Positions 8,032-17,355 of a stretch of DNA of 64,000 nucleotides are shown piece after piece (position 1 is the first letter of the stretch; every line of letters begins with the position of its first letter). The notes below the pieces were generated by a model, which saw nothing but the letters and a program-made list of their open reading frames with translations, was not told the DNA's origin and searched no databases. Source of the stretch: Delta-02 sp964513565 (lineage in GTDB: Bacteria; Desulfobacterota; Syntrophorhabdia; Syntrophorhabdales; Syntrophorhabdaceae); the NCBI GenBank assembly GCA_964513565.1, contig CAZENE010000003.1:1-64000 (forward strand), in the 5' to 3' direction. The position numbers were made by a program, and so were the translations under genes.

Positions 8032-10614
8032 ATGACGAAAATTAAGATTACGGCCCTCACTGACAAGGCAAGCGATGATGAAATACTCGCCAAGCTTAAA
8101 AAGATCGGCGTAAAGATAAAAGACAAGCCGAAGGATGGCGAAATGACCCACGAGCCGGTGAAGGTGGATATGTCCCAGTCAGGGGAAACCCTTGTCGAAA
8201 CCCGGGTTGCATCGACCATCATCCGGCGGAGGGTGCAGGCACCCCCGAAAGCCAAGGAAGAGCCCAAAGAAGAAAAATTAGAGCCCAAAGAAGAAAAAGC
8301 CACAGAACCTGTTTCAATAAAAGCTCCTTCACGCAAGAGGGCGAAGGCACCGTCCGTCGAAGAAGAAACCACACACGAAGCCCCGAGAAAGATACCTGAG
8401 GATCTCCGTGTCCATATAGAAGAACGTGAGCCGGAAGTTGAGCTCGAGCAGTCCGAACCCGAAGTTGTCGCCGCGCCCGAAGACACGGCTCCGAAAGGTG
8501 ATATCGAGCATATTGCCGAAGAGAAGGAAAAAGAGATAACAAAGGCACTTGAAGAGGCGTACAAGCAGGACTTGGAAAAAGATTTCAAGGCCGTTGAGGG
8601 CGAAGAGGGCGAAGAACCGGAGCGCCAGAAAAAGAAAACGGAAAAACTTCTCAAGAAGATCGAAGAGCAGGAGATAGAAGAATCCAAGGAGAAGAAAAAA
8701 GGCACGCTGAAGAGAAAGGTTGTTATAAAGGAAGAAGACCTTTATTCCTTCAGAAGGCAGCGGCCTAAAACAGGTTCATTCAGAAAGGACCGCAGGGACC
8801 GGGGAGCTGAAAGACGGGTTGAAGACGAAAAGAAACCCGACCAGAAACCGGTTAAGCGTATCGTTAAGGTAAGCGATGAAATAACAGTCGGGGAACTGGC
8901 ACGGAGAATGAATGTAAAGGCGCAGGACATAATAATGAAGCTCCTGTCCCTTGGCGTTATGGCCACCGTCAACAAGTCGATAGATTATGACACCGCGTAT
9001 CTCGCGGCTACCGAGTTTGGTTATGATGTTGAGAGGATCGTTTCTATAGAAGAAGAATTCCTCGCACGGGAAGAAGAAGAAAGGGAAAGCCAGGAGAATT
9101 TAAAGCCGAGGTCTCCCGTTGTTACCATTATGGGCCACGTGGACCATGGCAAGACACTCCTTCTCGACACGATACGCGATACAAACGTTGCCGAACGCGA
9201 GGCGGGCGGCATTACACAGCATATAGGTGCGTACAAGGTCAACGTAGACGGCAAGCAGATCGTATTTGTCGATACGCCGGGCCACGAGGCATTTACCGCC
9301 ATGCGCGCACGAGGGGCACTGGTCACGGATATTGTCATCCTGGTCGTAGCGGCTGACGATGGCGTCATGCCCCAGACGATAGAGGCGATAAACCATGCCC
9401 GGAGCGCAGAAGTCCCGATCATTGTCGCTATCAACAAGATAGATAAACAGAATGCGAATATCGATAAAGTGACAAAGGAACTGGCCGAGCAGAATCTAAT
9501 CCCCGAAGAATGGGGAGGAAACACCCTTTTTGCGAAGATATCGGCAAAGAAGAAAGAGGGTATCGGCGAATTGCTCGAACTCATCATTCTGCAGTCCGAA
9601 ATGCTCGAACTCAAGGCGAACCCCGATAAGCTGGCGCGCGGCACTGTTATCGAAAGTGAGCTTGACAAAGGCCATGGGCCGATAGGTACCGTCATTATCC
9701 AGGAAGGTACGTTAAAGATACAGGACCCGTTCATTTCAGGTATGACGTTCGGGCGTGTCCGGGCGATGATCGATGACACGGGACAGAGGATCCAGACGGC
9801 CCCGCCGGCCACCCCGGTTCTTGTCGTAGGTTTTCAGGATGTTCCCCATGGCGGTGACCGTTTTATAGTCACGACGGAAGAACGTTATGCCAAGGAGCTT
9901 TCCAAGTTCAGGCAGGAGCGGCTTCGTGAAAGGGAAGCGCTCAAGAGCGCGCGGACGACCCTCGAAGATCTCTACTCGAAGATCGGAGAATCGGAAAAGG
10001 TATTTCTTAATGTTATCGTCAAGGGCGATGTTCGCGGTACGATTGATGCTATCGTCGGATCCCTTAAGAAGCTCTCGACGGATGCTGTCGAGGTCCAGGT
10101 GACGCACAGCGGCGTTGGGGCTATCACAGAAACGGACGTGAACCTGGCAATGGCTTCGGGTTCGATCATCATCGGTTTTAACGTGCGCCCGGTGGCAAAG
10201 GCACAGGCCCTTGCCGACCAGGAAAAGATAGAGATCCGGCAATATTCCATAATTTACGAGATGATAGACGAAGTAAAAAAGGCAATGGAGGGTATGCTGG
10301 CCCCGAAGATAGTCGAAACTACGATCGGTAAGGCCGAGGTCAGGAAGATTTATTCGGTGTCAAGGATAGGGGTCATTGCCGGTTCGTACGTTACCGAAGG
10401 GAAGGCCACAAGGAATTCCCTGGTCAGGGTAATTCGCTCAGGCGAGAAGATGCATGTTGGCAAGATCGCTTCGCTGAAACGTTTCAAGGACGATGTCAGG
10501 GAGGTGCAGTCAGGGTACGAGTGCGGCATTTCTCTGGAAGATTATAATAATATACATGAAGGGGATGTCTTCGAGTTCTTCATAGAGGAAAAGGAGAAGC
10601 AGACCCTTGATTAA
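8032..10614 (+). CDS. infB: translation initiation factor IF-2
   Basis: The 860-residue GTPase has a long charged N-terminal extension (residues 1-280), an IF2_N domain (about 285-345, SDEITVGELARRMNVKAQD), a G domain with GHVDHGKT, DTPGHEAFT, NKIDK and SAK, and C-terminal beta-barrel domains. It delivers fMet-tRNA to the 30S subunit and promotes subunit joining. The usual Ser after GHVDHGKT is Leu. In the N-terminal region an 18-nt unit encoding EPKEEK occurs twice (about 8262-8300), a likely slippage product. A heptamer hairpin separates it from the DUF503 gene. Confidence 0.97.
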   Translation: MTKIKITALTDKASDDEILAKLKKIGVKIKDKPKDGEMTHEPVKVDMSQSGETLVETRVASTIIRRRVQAPPKAKEEPKEEKLEPKEEKATEPVSIKAPSRKRAKAPSVEEETTHEAPRKIPEDLRVHIEEREPEVELEQSEPEVVAAPEDTAPKGDIEHIAEEKEKEITKALEEAYKQDLEKDFKAVEGEEGEEPERQKKKTEKLLKKIEEQEIEESKEKKKGTLKRKVVIKEEDLYSFRRQRPKTGSFRKDRRDRGAERRVEDEKKPDQKPVKRIVKVSDEITVGELARRMNVKAQDIIMKLLSLGVMATVNKSIDYDTAYLAATEFGYDVERIVSIEEEFLAREEEERESQENLKPRSPVVTIMGHVDHGKTLLLDTIRDTNVAEREAGGITQHIGAYKVNVDGKQIVFVDTPGHEAFTAMRARGALVTDIVILVVAADDGVMPQTIEAINHARSAEVPIIVAINKIDKQNANIDKVTKELAEQNLIPEEWGGNTLFAKISAKKKEGIGELLELIILQSEMLELKANPDKLARGTVIESELDKGHGPIGTVIIQEGTLKIQDPFISGMTFGRVRAMIDDTGQRIQTAPPATPVLVVGFQDVPHGGDRFIVTTEERYAKELSKFRQERLREREALKSARTTLEDLYSKIGESEKVFLNVIVKGDVRGTIDAIVGSLKKLSTDAVEVQVTHSGVGAITETDVNLAMASGSIIIGFNVRPVAKAQALADQEKIEIRQYSIIYEMIDEVKKAMEGMLAPKIVETTIGKAEVRKIYSVSRIGVIAGSYVTEGKATRNSLVRVIRSGEKMHVGKIASLKRFKDDVREVQSGYECGISLEDYNNIHEGDVFEFFIEEKEKQTLD

Positions 10615-10622
10615 TAAGAAGA

Positions 10623-10708
10623 CCGTAAAACGTAAAACGTCAAACGTAAATTGTTTCGAAAAGTTTCAGCGATTTACGTCCTGCGTTTTACGTTTTACGT
10701 TTTACGGA
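10623..10708 (+). repeat. heptamer inverted repeat between infB and the DUF503 gene (locus C)
   Basis: The left arm 10623-10651 is CGTAAAA units with one CGTCAAA; the right arm 10671-10708 is the complementary TTTTACG units plus one short insertion. The stem can reach about 28 bp around a loop of about 19 nt. It sits within a co-directional translation-gene run and ends about 12 nt before the DUF503 start, so it could attenuate or protect the downstream message. Confidence 0.8.
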
Positions 10709-10729
10709 TTATGATGATGGTTGGCTTTT

Positions 10730-11029
10730 ATGGTCGTCGGAATTTCCCGCGTCGATATTTTCTTTCCTGAGAATCATTCTCTTAAAGATAAACGGCAGAT
10801 CCTGAGGAAAGTGATTGAAAAAACGCGGGCAAAGTTTAATATTTCCATAATAGAGATCGATCAGTCGAACCTGTGGCAGCGGGCCCGGATCGGCTTTACG
10901 GTAACAGGAGTGAGGCAGGATCACGTGAGCAAAGTTATAGAGAACGTTCATGAATATATGGAGTCTCTCTATCTTGGCGAGATCATCGATGTATCGTCGG
11001 AGATCATCGTTATCGGTGACGAGATATGA
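10730..11029 (+). CDS. DUF503 family protein (YlxP-like)
   Basis: This protein of about 99 residues matches the DUF503/YlxP family, whose members sit between infB and rbfA in many bacteria. The conserved N-terminal half includes HSLKDKRQILRKVIEK, and the C-terminal half has FTVTGVRQDHVSKVI. The molecular role is not established; the location suggests ribosome biogenesis. I favour the ATG at 10730 because it gives the family's MVVG N-terminus; a TTG at 10721 adds three residues. It overlaps rbfA by 4 nt. Confidence 0.88.
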   Translation: MVVGISRVDIFFPENHSLKDKRQILRKVIEKTRAKFNISIIEIDQSNLWQRARIGFTVTGVRQDHVSKVIENVHEYMESLYLGEIIDVSSEIIVIGDEI

Positions 11030-11376
11030 GATACCGCCGTTTGCGTGTTCAGGACCTTATGCGGGAAGAGATCTCGCTTATTATCCAGCGTGAACTGCAC
11101 GACCCCGGGCTCGGTTTCGTAACGGTTGTCGAAGTAAAGATGAGCGAAGACCTCAAGACAGGGAAGGTCTATGTCTCGATATACGGCGATGAGGAAGAGC
11201 AAAGGGACACACTGGAGGCCCTTAAGCGTTCCAAAGGTTATATTAAGTTCCTGTTGGGTCAGAGGGTAAAATTGAGGTATATACCGGAGCTTACCTTCCT
11301 TATCGACGATACGCTTGATAGGGTTCAGCGAATAGAAGAGTTATTAAAAAAAGAGGCAGATGAAAACAAAGATTAA
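11026..11376 (+). CDS. rbfA: ribosome-binding factor A
   Basis: The 116-residue KH-fold protein starts RYRRLRVQDLMREEISLIIQ and has the family's DPGLGFVTVVEVKMSEDL segment and the C-terminal PELTFLIDDTLDR signature. It binds the 30S subunit during 16S rRNA 5'-end maturation and cold adaptation. The start overlaps the DUF503 stop (ATGA), and the gene overlaps nrnA by 17 nt, so the three are translationally coupled. Confidence 0.95.
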   Translation: MRYRRLRVQDLMREEISLIIQRELHDPGLGFVTVVEVKMSEDLKTGKVYVSIYGDEEEQRDTLEALKRSKGYIKFLLGQRVKLRYIPELTFLIDDTLDRVQRIEELLKKEADENKD

Positions 11377-12304
11377 AAAGTTGATTACCGAAGGCCGTAA
11401 TTTTCTCGTTACCACACACATCGATCCTGACGGGGATGCTATCGGCTCAGCTTTTGCTCTTGCTTTTTCCCTCCAATCTCTTGGAAAGACGGCAACCGTT
11501 TATCTTGATCATCAACTGCCCTACAGATATGAATTCCTTCCCTCCCCCGGGGTTGTGCATTCCCTGCCGCGGAAGAGGTTCGATGCGGCCTTTATCCTCG
11601 ATTGCGGAAGCCTTTTCCGGACCGGCAAAGAGCATGAGACTATCGCGGAAATGAAGCCGCTTGTCAATATAGACCATCATGATACGAACGATCTGTTTGG
11701 CACGATAAATGTCGTAGACAACAAGGCATCTTCGACGGGGGAGATCATCCACCGTTTATTGAAATACCTCAAAATCCGATTTGACGAGAACATGGCGGTC
11801 AATATATACACGGCCGTCTTTACCGATACAGGGTCTCTGCGGTACGAAAATACAAGTCTCAGTGCATACCGGGTATGTGAGGATATGGTCAAGGCGGGCG
11901 CCAATCCGGCCCATATAGCAAGAATGGTATATGAAAACCATCCGAAGGAGAGATATCTCCTTCTGGGTGAGGTCCTCTGTACACTCGCAACTTATAATGG
12001 CACGGTGGCAATGGCGTATGTGACAGGAGATATGTTTGAAAAGACAGGGACTAACAGCGAATTTGTGGATGGTTTCGTTGAATTTATAAAGGAGATCCGC
12101 GGGATCGAGGTCGCGGTTCTGATGCGAGAGCTCGGCAAAGATCTGTACAAGATAAGCATGCGAGGAAAAGGTATAATTGATGTCGCCGCGATCTGCAATA
12201 TGTTCGGCGGCGGGGGGCACCGGAACGCAGCAGGGTGCCGCATTCAGGGGACCATGGAAGAAGCCCGCCATAAATTGCTTGAAGCTCTGTGTGCCGGGCA
12301 ATAA
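11360..12304 (+). CDS. nrnA: DHH phosphoesterase NrnA-type (oligoribonuclease / pAp phosphatase)
   Basis: The 314-residue protein has the DHH-family manganese-binding motifs: HIDPDGDA at 20-27, Asp81 in ILDCG, the DHH motif at 105-107, and the C-terminal DHHA1 signature GGGGHRNAAG near residue 285. Proteins of this type degrade 2-5 nt RNA and dephosphorylate 3'-phosphoadenosine 5'-phosphate. Its place between rbfA and truB is conserved in many bacteria. It is distinct from the DHH domain fused to the CCA-adding enzyme at 18219. Confidence 0.92.
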   Translation: MKTKIKKLITEGRNFLVTTHIDPDGDAIGSAFALAFSLQSLGKTATVYLDHQLPYRYEFLPSPGVVHSLPRKRFDAAFILDCGSLFRTGKEHETIAEMKPLVNIDHHDTNDLFGTINVVDNKASSTGEIIHRLLKYLKIRFDENMAVNIYTAVFTDTGSLRYENTSLSAYRVCEDMVKAGANPAHIARMVYENHPKERYLLLGEVLCTLATYNGTVAMAYVTGDMFEKTGTNSEFVDGFVEFIKEIRGIEVAVLMRELGKDLYKISMRGKGIIDVAAICNMFGGGGHRNAAGCRIQGTMEEARHKLLEALCAGQ

Positions 12305-12376
12305 CAGACAGACAGGAAGACCGTTTGGCGGTGTATGAGGCCGCGTGAACGGTCAGAGGACACGGATTTAAGGACA

Positions 12377-13261
12377 ATGAATGGATTTTTGATAATCGAT
12401 AAAAAAACGGGCATGTCTTCTTATGATGTTATACGACGTTTAAAGAGGATCCATAAATTCAAGAAGATCGGATACATTGGGACCCTTGATCGGAATGCGA
12501 CAGGCATTCTGCCTGTCGCCCTCGACGAAGGGGTAAAGCTTATTCAGTATCTCGAGAATGTCGAGAAGCGGTACCGGGCCAAATTCCTCCTCGGTGTGAC
12601 CACCGAAACCCAGGATATCGAGGGAAAGGTCCTGACAGAAACCCGGACGGACCCTTTTGACCGGGAGGTGATCGAGGATATCCTCACATCTTACCTGGGC
12701 CGGATCACGCAAAAGATACCTGCATACTCATCGAAAAAGGTGAACAGGAAACCCCTCTACAAATGGGCGCGGAGCGGTGTAGCGGTCGAGCAGCCGATAA
12801 AGGAGGTCGAGATTTTTGACATAACGCTCCTTGATTACACCCATCCTTACCTGGATGTGGAGGTCACGTGTTCCAAGGGGACATATATACGGGCACTGGC
12901 CAGCGACCTGGGTGATAGATTGGGGTGTGGCGCAACGCTCTATACGCTGAAGAGGACGAAGCACGGCGATTTTACGGAAAATATGGGGACTAATATTGAT
13001 TATTTCAAAATGGAGCAAGACCTGTTAAACTATCTATTACCTTTGGAAAGCATCCTGGCTTCTGTGCGGGGGATGGTTGTCGAGACGGCACTCGAAAAAT
13101 TCTTGAAACACGGAATGCCCGTACCGATCGCAGGAAATTCCAAAGAATGGAAGCACGGGGAAAATGCACGTCTTTTCAACAGACAGGGCATGCTTATCGG
13201 GATCGGCGTTGCGGACCTTGCTTCAAAGACAATTAAAATAAAGAGATTGATCAATCATTAA
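12377..13261 (+). CDS. truB: tRNA pseudouridine(55) synthase TruB
   Basis: The 294-residue protein carries the catalytic Asp38 in GYIGTLDRNATGILP. Downstream are the family motifs IPAYSSKKVNRKPLY and CSKGTYIRALASDLG. It isomerises U55 in the T-loop of tRNAs. The ATG at 12377 has an AAGGA ribosome site; an in-frame ATG at 12335 adds 14 unconserved residues and is rejected. A PUA-like C-terminal segment is present. Confidence 0.95.
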   Translation: MNGFLIIDKKTGMSSYDVIRRLKRIHKFKKIGYIGTLDRNATGILPVALDEGVKLIQYLENVEKRYRAKFLLGVTTETQDIEGKVLTETRTDPFDREVIEDILTSYLGRITQKIPAYSSKKVNRKPLYKWARSGVAVEQPIKEVEIFDITLLDYTHPYLDVEVTCSKGTYIRALASDLGDRLGCGATLYTLKRTKHGDFTENMGTNIDYFKMEQDLLNYLLPLESILASVRGMVVETALEKFLKHGMPVPIAGNSKEWKHGENARLFNRQGMLIGIGVADLASKTIKIKRLINH

Positions 13262-13277
13262 AGGAGGATTAGACATT

Positions 13278-13547
13278 ATGCCACTCAACACCCAGCGGAA
13301 AAAGTCAATCATCGAGGATTTCAAAACCCACGAGAGCGACACCGGTTCCCCGGAAGTGCAGATAGCACTTCTCACAGAAAGGATAAAATCCCTGACCGAA
13401 CATTTCAAAAAGTTTTCCAAGGACCATAATTCACGGCGCGGTCTTCTGGTCCTCGTGGGAAGCAGGAGGAGGCTCCTCAATTACCTCAAAGACAAAAATG
13501 TTGACCGATACAAAAAAGTAGTAGAAAAGCTCGGTCTCAGAAAATAA
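13278..13547 (+). CDS. rpsO: ribosomal protein S15
   Basis: The 89-residue protein is full length for S15, with the expected KKSIIEDFKTHESDTGSPEV start and HNSRRGLLVLVGSRRRLL core that binds 16S rRNA helices 20-22. It has a strong AAAGGAGG ribosome site. It is followed by pnp 18 nt later; the rpsO-pnp pairing is widely conserved and often controlled post-transcriptionally. Confidence 0.98.
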   Translation: MPLNTQRKKSIIEDFKTHESDTGSPEVQIALLTERIKSLTEHFKKFSKDHNSRRGLLVLVGSRRRLLNYLKDKNVDRYKKVVEKLGLRK

Positions 13548-13565
13548 AGGATTAATAGGAAGAAT

Positions 13566-15653
13566 ATGGAAGAAAATATTACTATCGAATTCGCGGGTCG
13601 ACCGTTAACGTTAAGCACCGGGGATCTCGCCAAACAGGCGGACGGAAGCGTCATCGCCCGTTATGGTGACACTGTCGTGCTCGTCACGGCTGTCGCAGAA
13701 AAAACCGAAAGAGACAAGGATTTCCTGCCCCTGACGGTCAATTACCAGGAAATGTCATATGCCGCGGGCAAATTCCCGGGAGGGTTTTTTAAAAGGGAAG
13801 GGCGACCGACCACACGGGAGATTTTGACATCGCGTTTGATCGATAGACCATTGCGACCTCTTTTTCCGAAGGGCTGGCGATACGAGACACAGGTCATCTC
13901 GACGGTGCTTTCAGCCGACCAGGACAACGATCCGGGGGTCTTGAGCCTTGTCGGCGCATCCTGTGCCGTATGCGTCTCGGATATTCCTTTTGAAGGACCT
14001 TTCGCAGGAGTCAAGGTAGGAAGGATAAACGGGGTCCTTGTGGCGAACCCCACTTTTCCTCAAATGGCTGACAGCGATATCGATATAGTTGTGACTGGAA
14101 CACGCGACGCTATAATAATGGTTGAAGGTGAAGCGCATTTTGTGAAAGGCATGGACCTTATAGAGGCAATCGAATTTGGCCATAAGTCAATGATGCCGCT
14201 CATCGAGATGCAGGAGCGGCTGCGTGAAAAAGTCGGAAAGACCAAGCGGCAGATCCCGGTGCTGGAAGATCTGGAAGACAAGAAAAAAGACGTCAGGGCG
14301 GCTGCCGAGAAAGACTTGATCGAAAGCTTTGCAATAGCTGCAAAACTCGAAAGGTACGTCCGGCAGGACCAGATATTGAAAGACCTGAAGTCCCGCTGCA
14401 CTGAAGAGGAGGTCCCTTCAATTGCAAAGGCATACGAAGATGTTACACGGGAACTGATGCGCGAGCAGCTTCTTTCGACAGGCAAAAGGATCGACGGGCG
14501 GGCGAGCGATCAGGTAAGGCCCATATCGTGCCAGGTCGGCGTGCTTCCCCGTACGCACGGATCCGCCGTTTTTACGCGGGGAGAGACTCAGGCGCTGGCG
14601 ATAACGACATTCGGGACTTCGGACGACGAACAGAAGATCGAGTCGCTTCATGAAGGGGAGACGTACAAGACTTTCCTGCTTCATTATAACTTTACCCCCT
14701 TTTCGGTCGGCGAAGCATCAATGCTGCGCGGGCCGACACGGCGCGAGATAGGCCACGGCAACCTGGCCGAACGGGCATTGACACCTATCCTGCCCGAAAG
14801 AGACGAGTTTCCCTATACAATAAGGATCGTATCCGAGATCCTCGAATCGAATGGCTCTTCTTCAATGGCGACAGTATGCGGAGGCTGTCTTTCGCTTATG
14901 GACGCCGGCGTCCCGATCAAGGAACCGGTCGCCGGAATCGCCATGGGTCTCGTCAAAGAAGGCGAGCGGGAGATAGTTTTAAGCGATATCCTTGGTGATG
15001 AAGACCATCTCGGCGATATGGATTTCAAGATTGCCGGCACCCGCGACGGCATAACCGCTATCCAGATGGATATAAAGATAAAAGGCATATCGAAAGAGAC
15101 AATGTCGAAGGCTGTCATCCAGGGCCAGCAGGGAGTGGGGACTATTCTTGACATTATGACCTCGACAATAGAGAAGCCTCGCGAAAGCCTGTCCCCCTTT
15201 GCTCCCAGGATCTATACGATGATGATTAAGCCCGACAAGATTCGCGAAGTGATCGGCCCGGGCGGCAAGGTTATCAGGAGCATCATTGAACGGACAGGCG
15301 TAAAGATAGATATCGATGATTCGGGAACGGTAAACATCGTTTCAGTTGATGAGGAATCGGCAAACGCCGCGATCGAGATAGTTAAATCTATTGTAAAAGA
15401 GGTTGAAGTCGGGACGATCTACGATGGTATCGTGAGACGCGTTCTCGATGCCGGCGCTATAATAGAACTGGGACCAAACCTCGATGGTTTCTGCCATGTA
15501 AGTCAGCTCGACGAAAAATTTGTAAAAAAGGCATCCGATGTTGTCAGAGAAGGCGATAACATCAGGGTAAAGGTCATCGGGGTCGAAGACAATGGAAGGG
15601 TCAAACTGTCACGAAAGGCTGTCCTCAGGGATGAAAAAGGTCAGCAGTGTTAG
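13566..15653 (+). CDS. pnp: polyribonucleotide nucleotidyltransferase (PNPase)
   Basis: The 695-residue protein has two RNase PH domains (about 1-215 and 305-540) separated by an alpha-helical domain, then a KH domain (IREVIGPGGKVIRSIIE, near 560-610) and an S1 domain (about 618-690). It degrades RNA phosphorolytically 3' to 5' and can add 3' tails. The second PH domain contains the active-site DEDHLGDMDFKIAGT segment. Its TAG stop abuts the ATG of the next gene with no spacer. Confidence 0.97.
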   Translation: MEENITIEFAGRPLTLSTGDLAKQADGSVIARYGDTVVLVTAVAEKTERDKDFLPLTVNYQEMSYAAGKFPGGFFKREGRPTTREILTSRLIDRPLRPLFPKGWRYETQVISTVLSADQDNDPGVLSLVGASCAVCVSDIPFEGPFAGVKVGRINGVLVANPTFPQMADSDIDIVVTGTRDAIIMVEGEAHFVKGMDLIEAIEFGHKSMMPLIEMQERLREKVGKTKRQIPVLEDLEDKKKDVRAAAEKDLIESFAIAAKLERYVRQDQILKDLKSRCTEEEVPSIAKAYEDVTRELMREQLLSTGKRIDGRASDQVRPISCQVGVLPRTHGSAVFTRGETQALAITTFGTSDDEQKIESLHEGETYKTFLLHYNFTPFSVGEASMLRGPTRREIGHGNLAERALTPILPERDEFPYTIRIVSEILESNGSSSMATVCGGCLSLMDAGVPIKEPVAGIAMGLVKEGEREIVLSDILGDEDHLGDMDFKIAGTRDGITAIQMDIKIKGISKETMSKAVIQGQQGVGTILDIMTSTIEKPRESLSPFAPRIYTMMIKPDKIREVIGPGGKVIRSIIERTGVKIDIDDSGTVNIVSVDEESANAAIEIVKSIVKEVEVGTIYDGIVRRVLDAGAIIELGPNLDGFCHVSQLDEKFVKKASDVVREGDNIRVKVIGVEDNGRVKLSRKAVLRDEKGQQC

Positions 15654-16913
15654 ATGTATAAGAAGACCGTCCTCGATAACGGTATAACAGTCGTCACAGA
15701 ATCAATACCTTATTATTCCACCGTATCGATCGGTATCTGGTGGAAGGCAGGAAGCCGTTATGAGGAGCACGGCAATAACGGCATCTGCCATTTTATCGAA
15801 CATATGCTCTTCAAGGGGACAGCGCGGCGCACCGCATACGATATTGCCCGGGAGATCGACGCTATTGGCGGTTCCATCAATGCGTTTACAGGCAAGGAAT
15901 ATACCTGTCTCTATGTTCGCATCCTCAGAAAAGACCTAGATATCGCTCTCGATATCATCTCCGATATGCGCCTTAATTCGCTGTTTAGTGAAGACGACTT
16001 CGAGAAAGAGCGTTATGTTATCAACCAGGAAATAAAAATGGTTGAGGACAGCCCGGAAGAATATATCTACGATATGTTCAACGCCTCGTACTATAGGGGG
16101 CATGCGCTTGGGATGCCTATTCTCGGCACGGAAAGGACAGTGCGGTCACTCGGGATCGATGAAGTGAAGGATTATTTCAAAGACCATTACGGACCCGAAA
16201 ACACTATCATAACGATCAGCGGCAGAGTGAATCATGAAGCCTGCGTTCAGGATATAATACGTTATTTTTCGGGCATGTCGAACGGAAGCGTCCACAAACG
16301 GAAATTGATCGCCCCGGAATCATCGATAGGCATGGATATTCATGAAAAAGAACTTGAGCATGTCTATATGTGTATCGGAACCGACGGGGTAAGCCAGGTC
16401 GACCGGCGCAGGTACATGCTCTATATACTCAATGCCGTCATGGGGGGCAGTATGAGTTCCCATCTTTTCCAGGAGATAAGGGAAAAGCGCGGCCTTGTCT
16501 ACAACATATATTCTTACGTGAATTGCTATCATGACTGCGGTACCTTCGGAATTTCGACATCGTCCGCGCAAGAAAACATAACGGAAGTGCTGGGCCTTAT
16601 CAAGGATGAGATCATACGTGTGCGCAATGAAGGAATTAGCGATGCCGAGCTTACTTTTTCCAAGGAGCATATAAAGGGAAACCTGTTCATAGCTCTCGAG
16701 GGTTCGGAGACCAGGATGGGGCGGCTTGCCAAAAATGAGATCTACTTTGGAAGCTACATTCCCCTGAAGGAAACACTGCGCGAGATAGACAGCATAAAAA
16801 AATCTGATGTGGCAACCATTGCCCGGGAAATATTCAATGATCCGGACGAGATCTCGCTGACAATACTCGGCAATGTGGACGGGAAAAAGGTTGAGCCAGT
16901 ATGGAAAGGATAG
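15654..16913 (+). CDS. M16 family zinc peptidase
   Basis: The 419-residue protein has the inverted zinc motif H-x2-E-H in CHFIEHMLFKGT (near residues 46-50) and the downstream glutamate in EDSPEEYIYD, as in the processing-peptidase/YmxG-like group. A C-terminal M16 domain includes REKRGLVYNIYSY. These soluble peptidases sit next to pnp and dut in many bacteria; their substrates are poorly defined. Translation starts directly after the pnp stop codon, and its end overlaps dut by 13 nt. Confidence 0.92.
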   Translation: MYKKTVLDNGITVVTESIPYYSTVSIGIWWKAGSRYEEHGNNGICHFIEHMLFKGTARRTAYDIAREIDAIGGSINAFTGKEYTCLYVRILRKDLDIALDIISDMRLNSLFSEDDFEKERYVINQEIKMVEDSPEEYIYDMFNASYYRGHALGMPILGTERTVRSLGIDEVKDYFKDHYGPENTIITISGRVNHEACVQDIIRYFSGMSNGSVHKRKLIAPESSIGMDIHEKELEHVYMCIGTDGVSQVDRRRYMLYILNAVMGGSMSSHLFQEIREKRGLVYNIYSYVNCYHDCGTFGISTSSAQENITEVLGLIKDEIIRVRNEGISDAELTFSKEHIKGNLFIALEGSETRMGRLAKNEIYFGSYIPLKETLREIDSIKKSDVATIAREIFNDPDEISLTILGNVDGKKVEPVWKG

Positions 16914-17341
16914 ACGTTTTTATCAAGACCCGGAACGGGGCGGCAATTCCCGTATATGCCACCGACTATTCGTCAGGTGTCGATCTTTGCGCACTGATCG
17001 ACGAACCTCTTGTGCTCGGTCCTATGCAGCGAGTACTCGTCCCGACCGGTATTTTTATCGGGATACCCGAAGGGTTTGAGGCCGAGGTCAGGCCTCGCAG
17101 CGGGATAGCATTCAAACATGGCGTGACGGTCCTCAACACACCGGGTACTATCGATGCCGATTACCGGGGTGAGGTCAAGGTCATATTGATAAATCTTGGC
17201 AGTGAACCTTTTACAATAAACAAAGGAGACCGCATCGCGCAGATGGTTTTCAAGAAGCTCGCACGGGTTGAATTCCGGCAGGTGCCAGACCTTGTGGATA
17301 CATGTCGCGGCCAGGGGGGCTTCGGGTCAACGGGGATTTAG
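16901..17341 (+). CDS. dut: dUTP diphosphatase
   Basis: The 146-residue protein shows the five motifs of the trimeric dUTPase: SSGVDLCA, RPRSGIA, GTIDADYRGEV, GDRIAQMV and the C-terminal P-loop-like GQGGFGSTG. It hydrolyses dUTP to dUMP, keeping uracil out of DNA and supplying dTMP synthesis. The ATG at 16901 lies inside the end of the M16 peptidase gene. Confidence 0.97.
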   Translation: MERIDVFIKTRNGAAIPVYATDYSSGVDLCALIDEPLVLGPMQRVLVPTGIFIGIPEGFEAEVRPRSGIAFKHGVTVLNTPGTIDADYRGEVKVILINLGSEPFTINKGDRIAQMVFKKLARVEFRQVPDLVDTCRGQGGFGSTGI

Positions 17342-17355
17342 GGGGATGAAGGCCG

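Noticed and set aside
9021..9812. 263-residue open frame on the minus strand inside infB
   Set aside because: It mirrors the strongly recognised IF-2 G domain on the other strand, has low-complexity composition and no motif.
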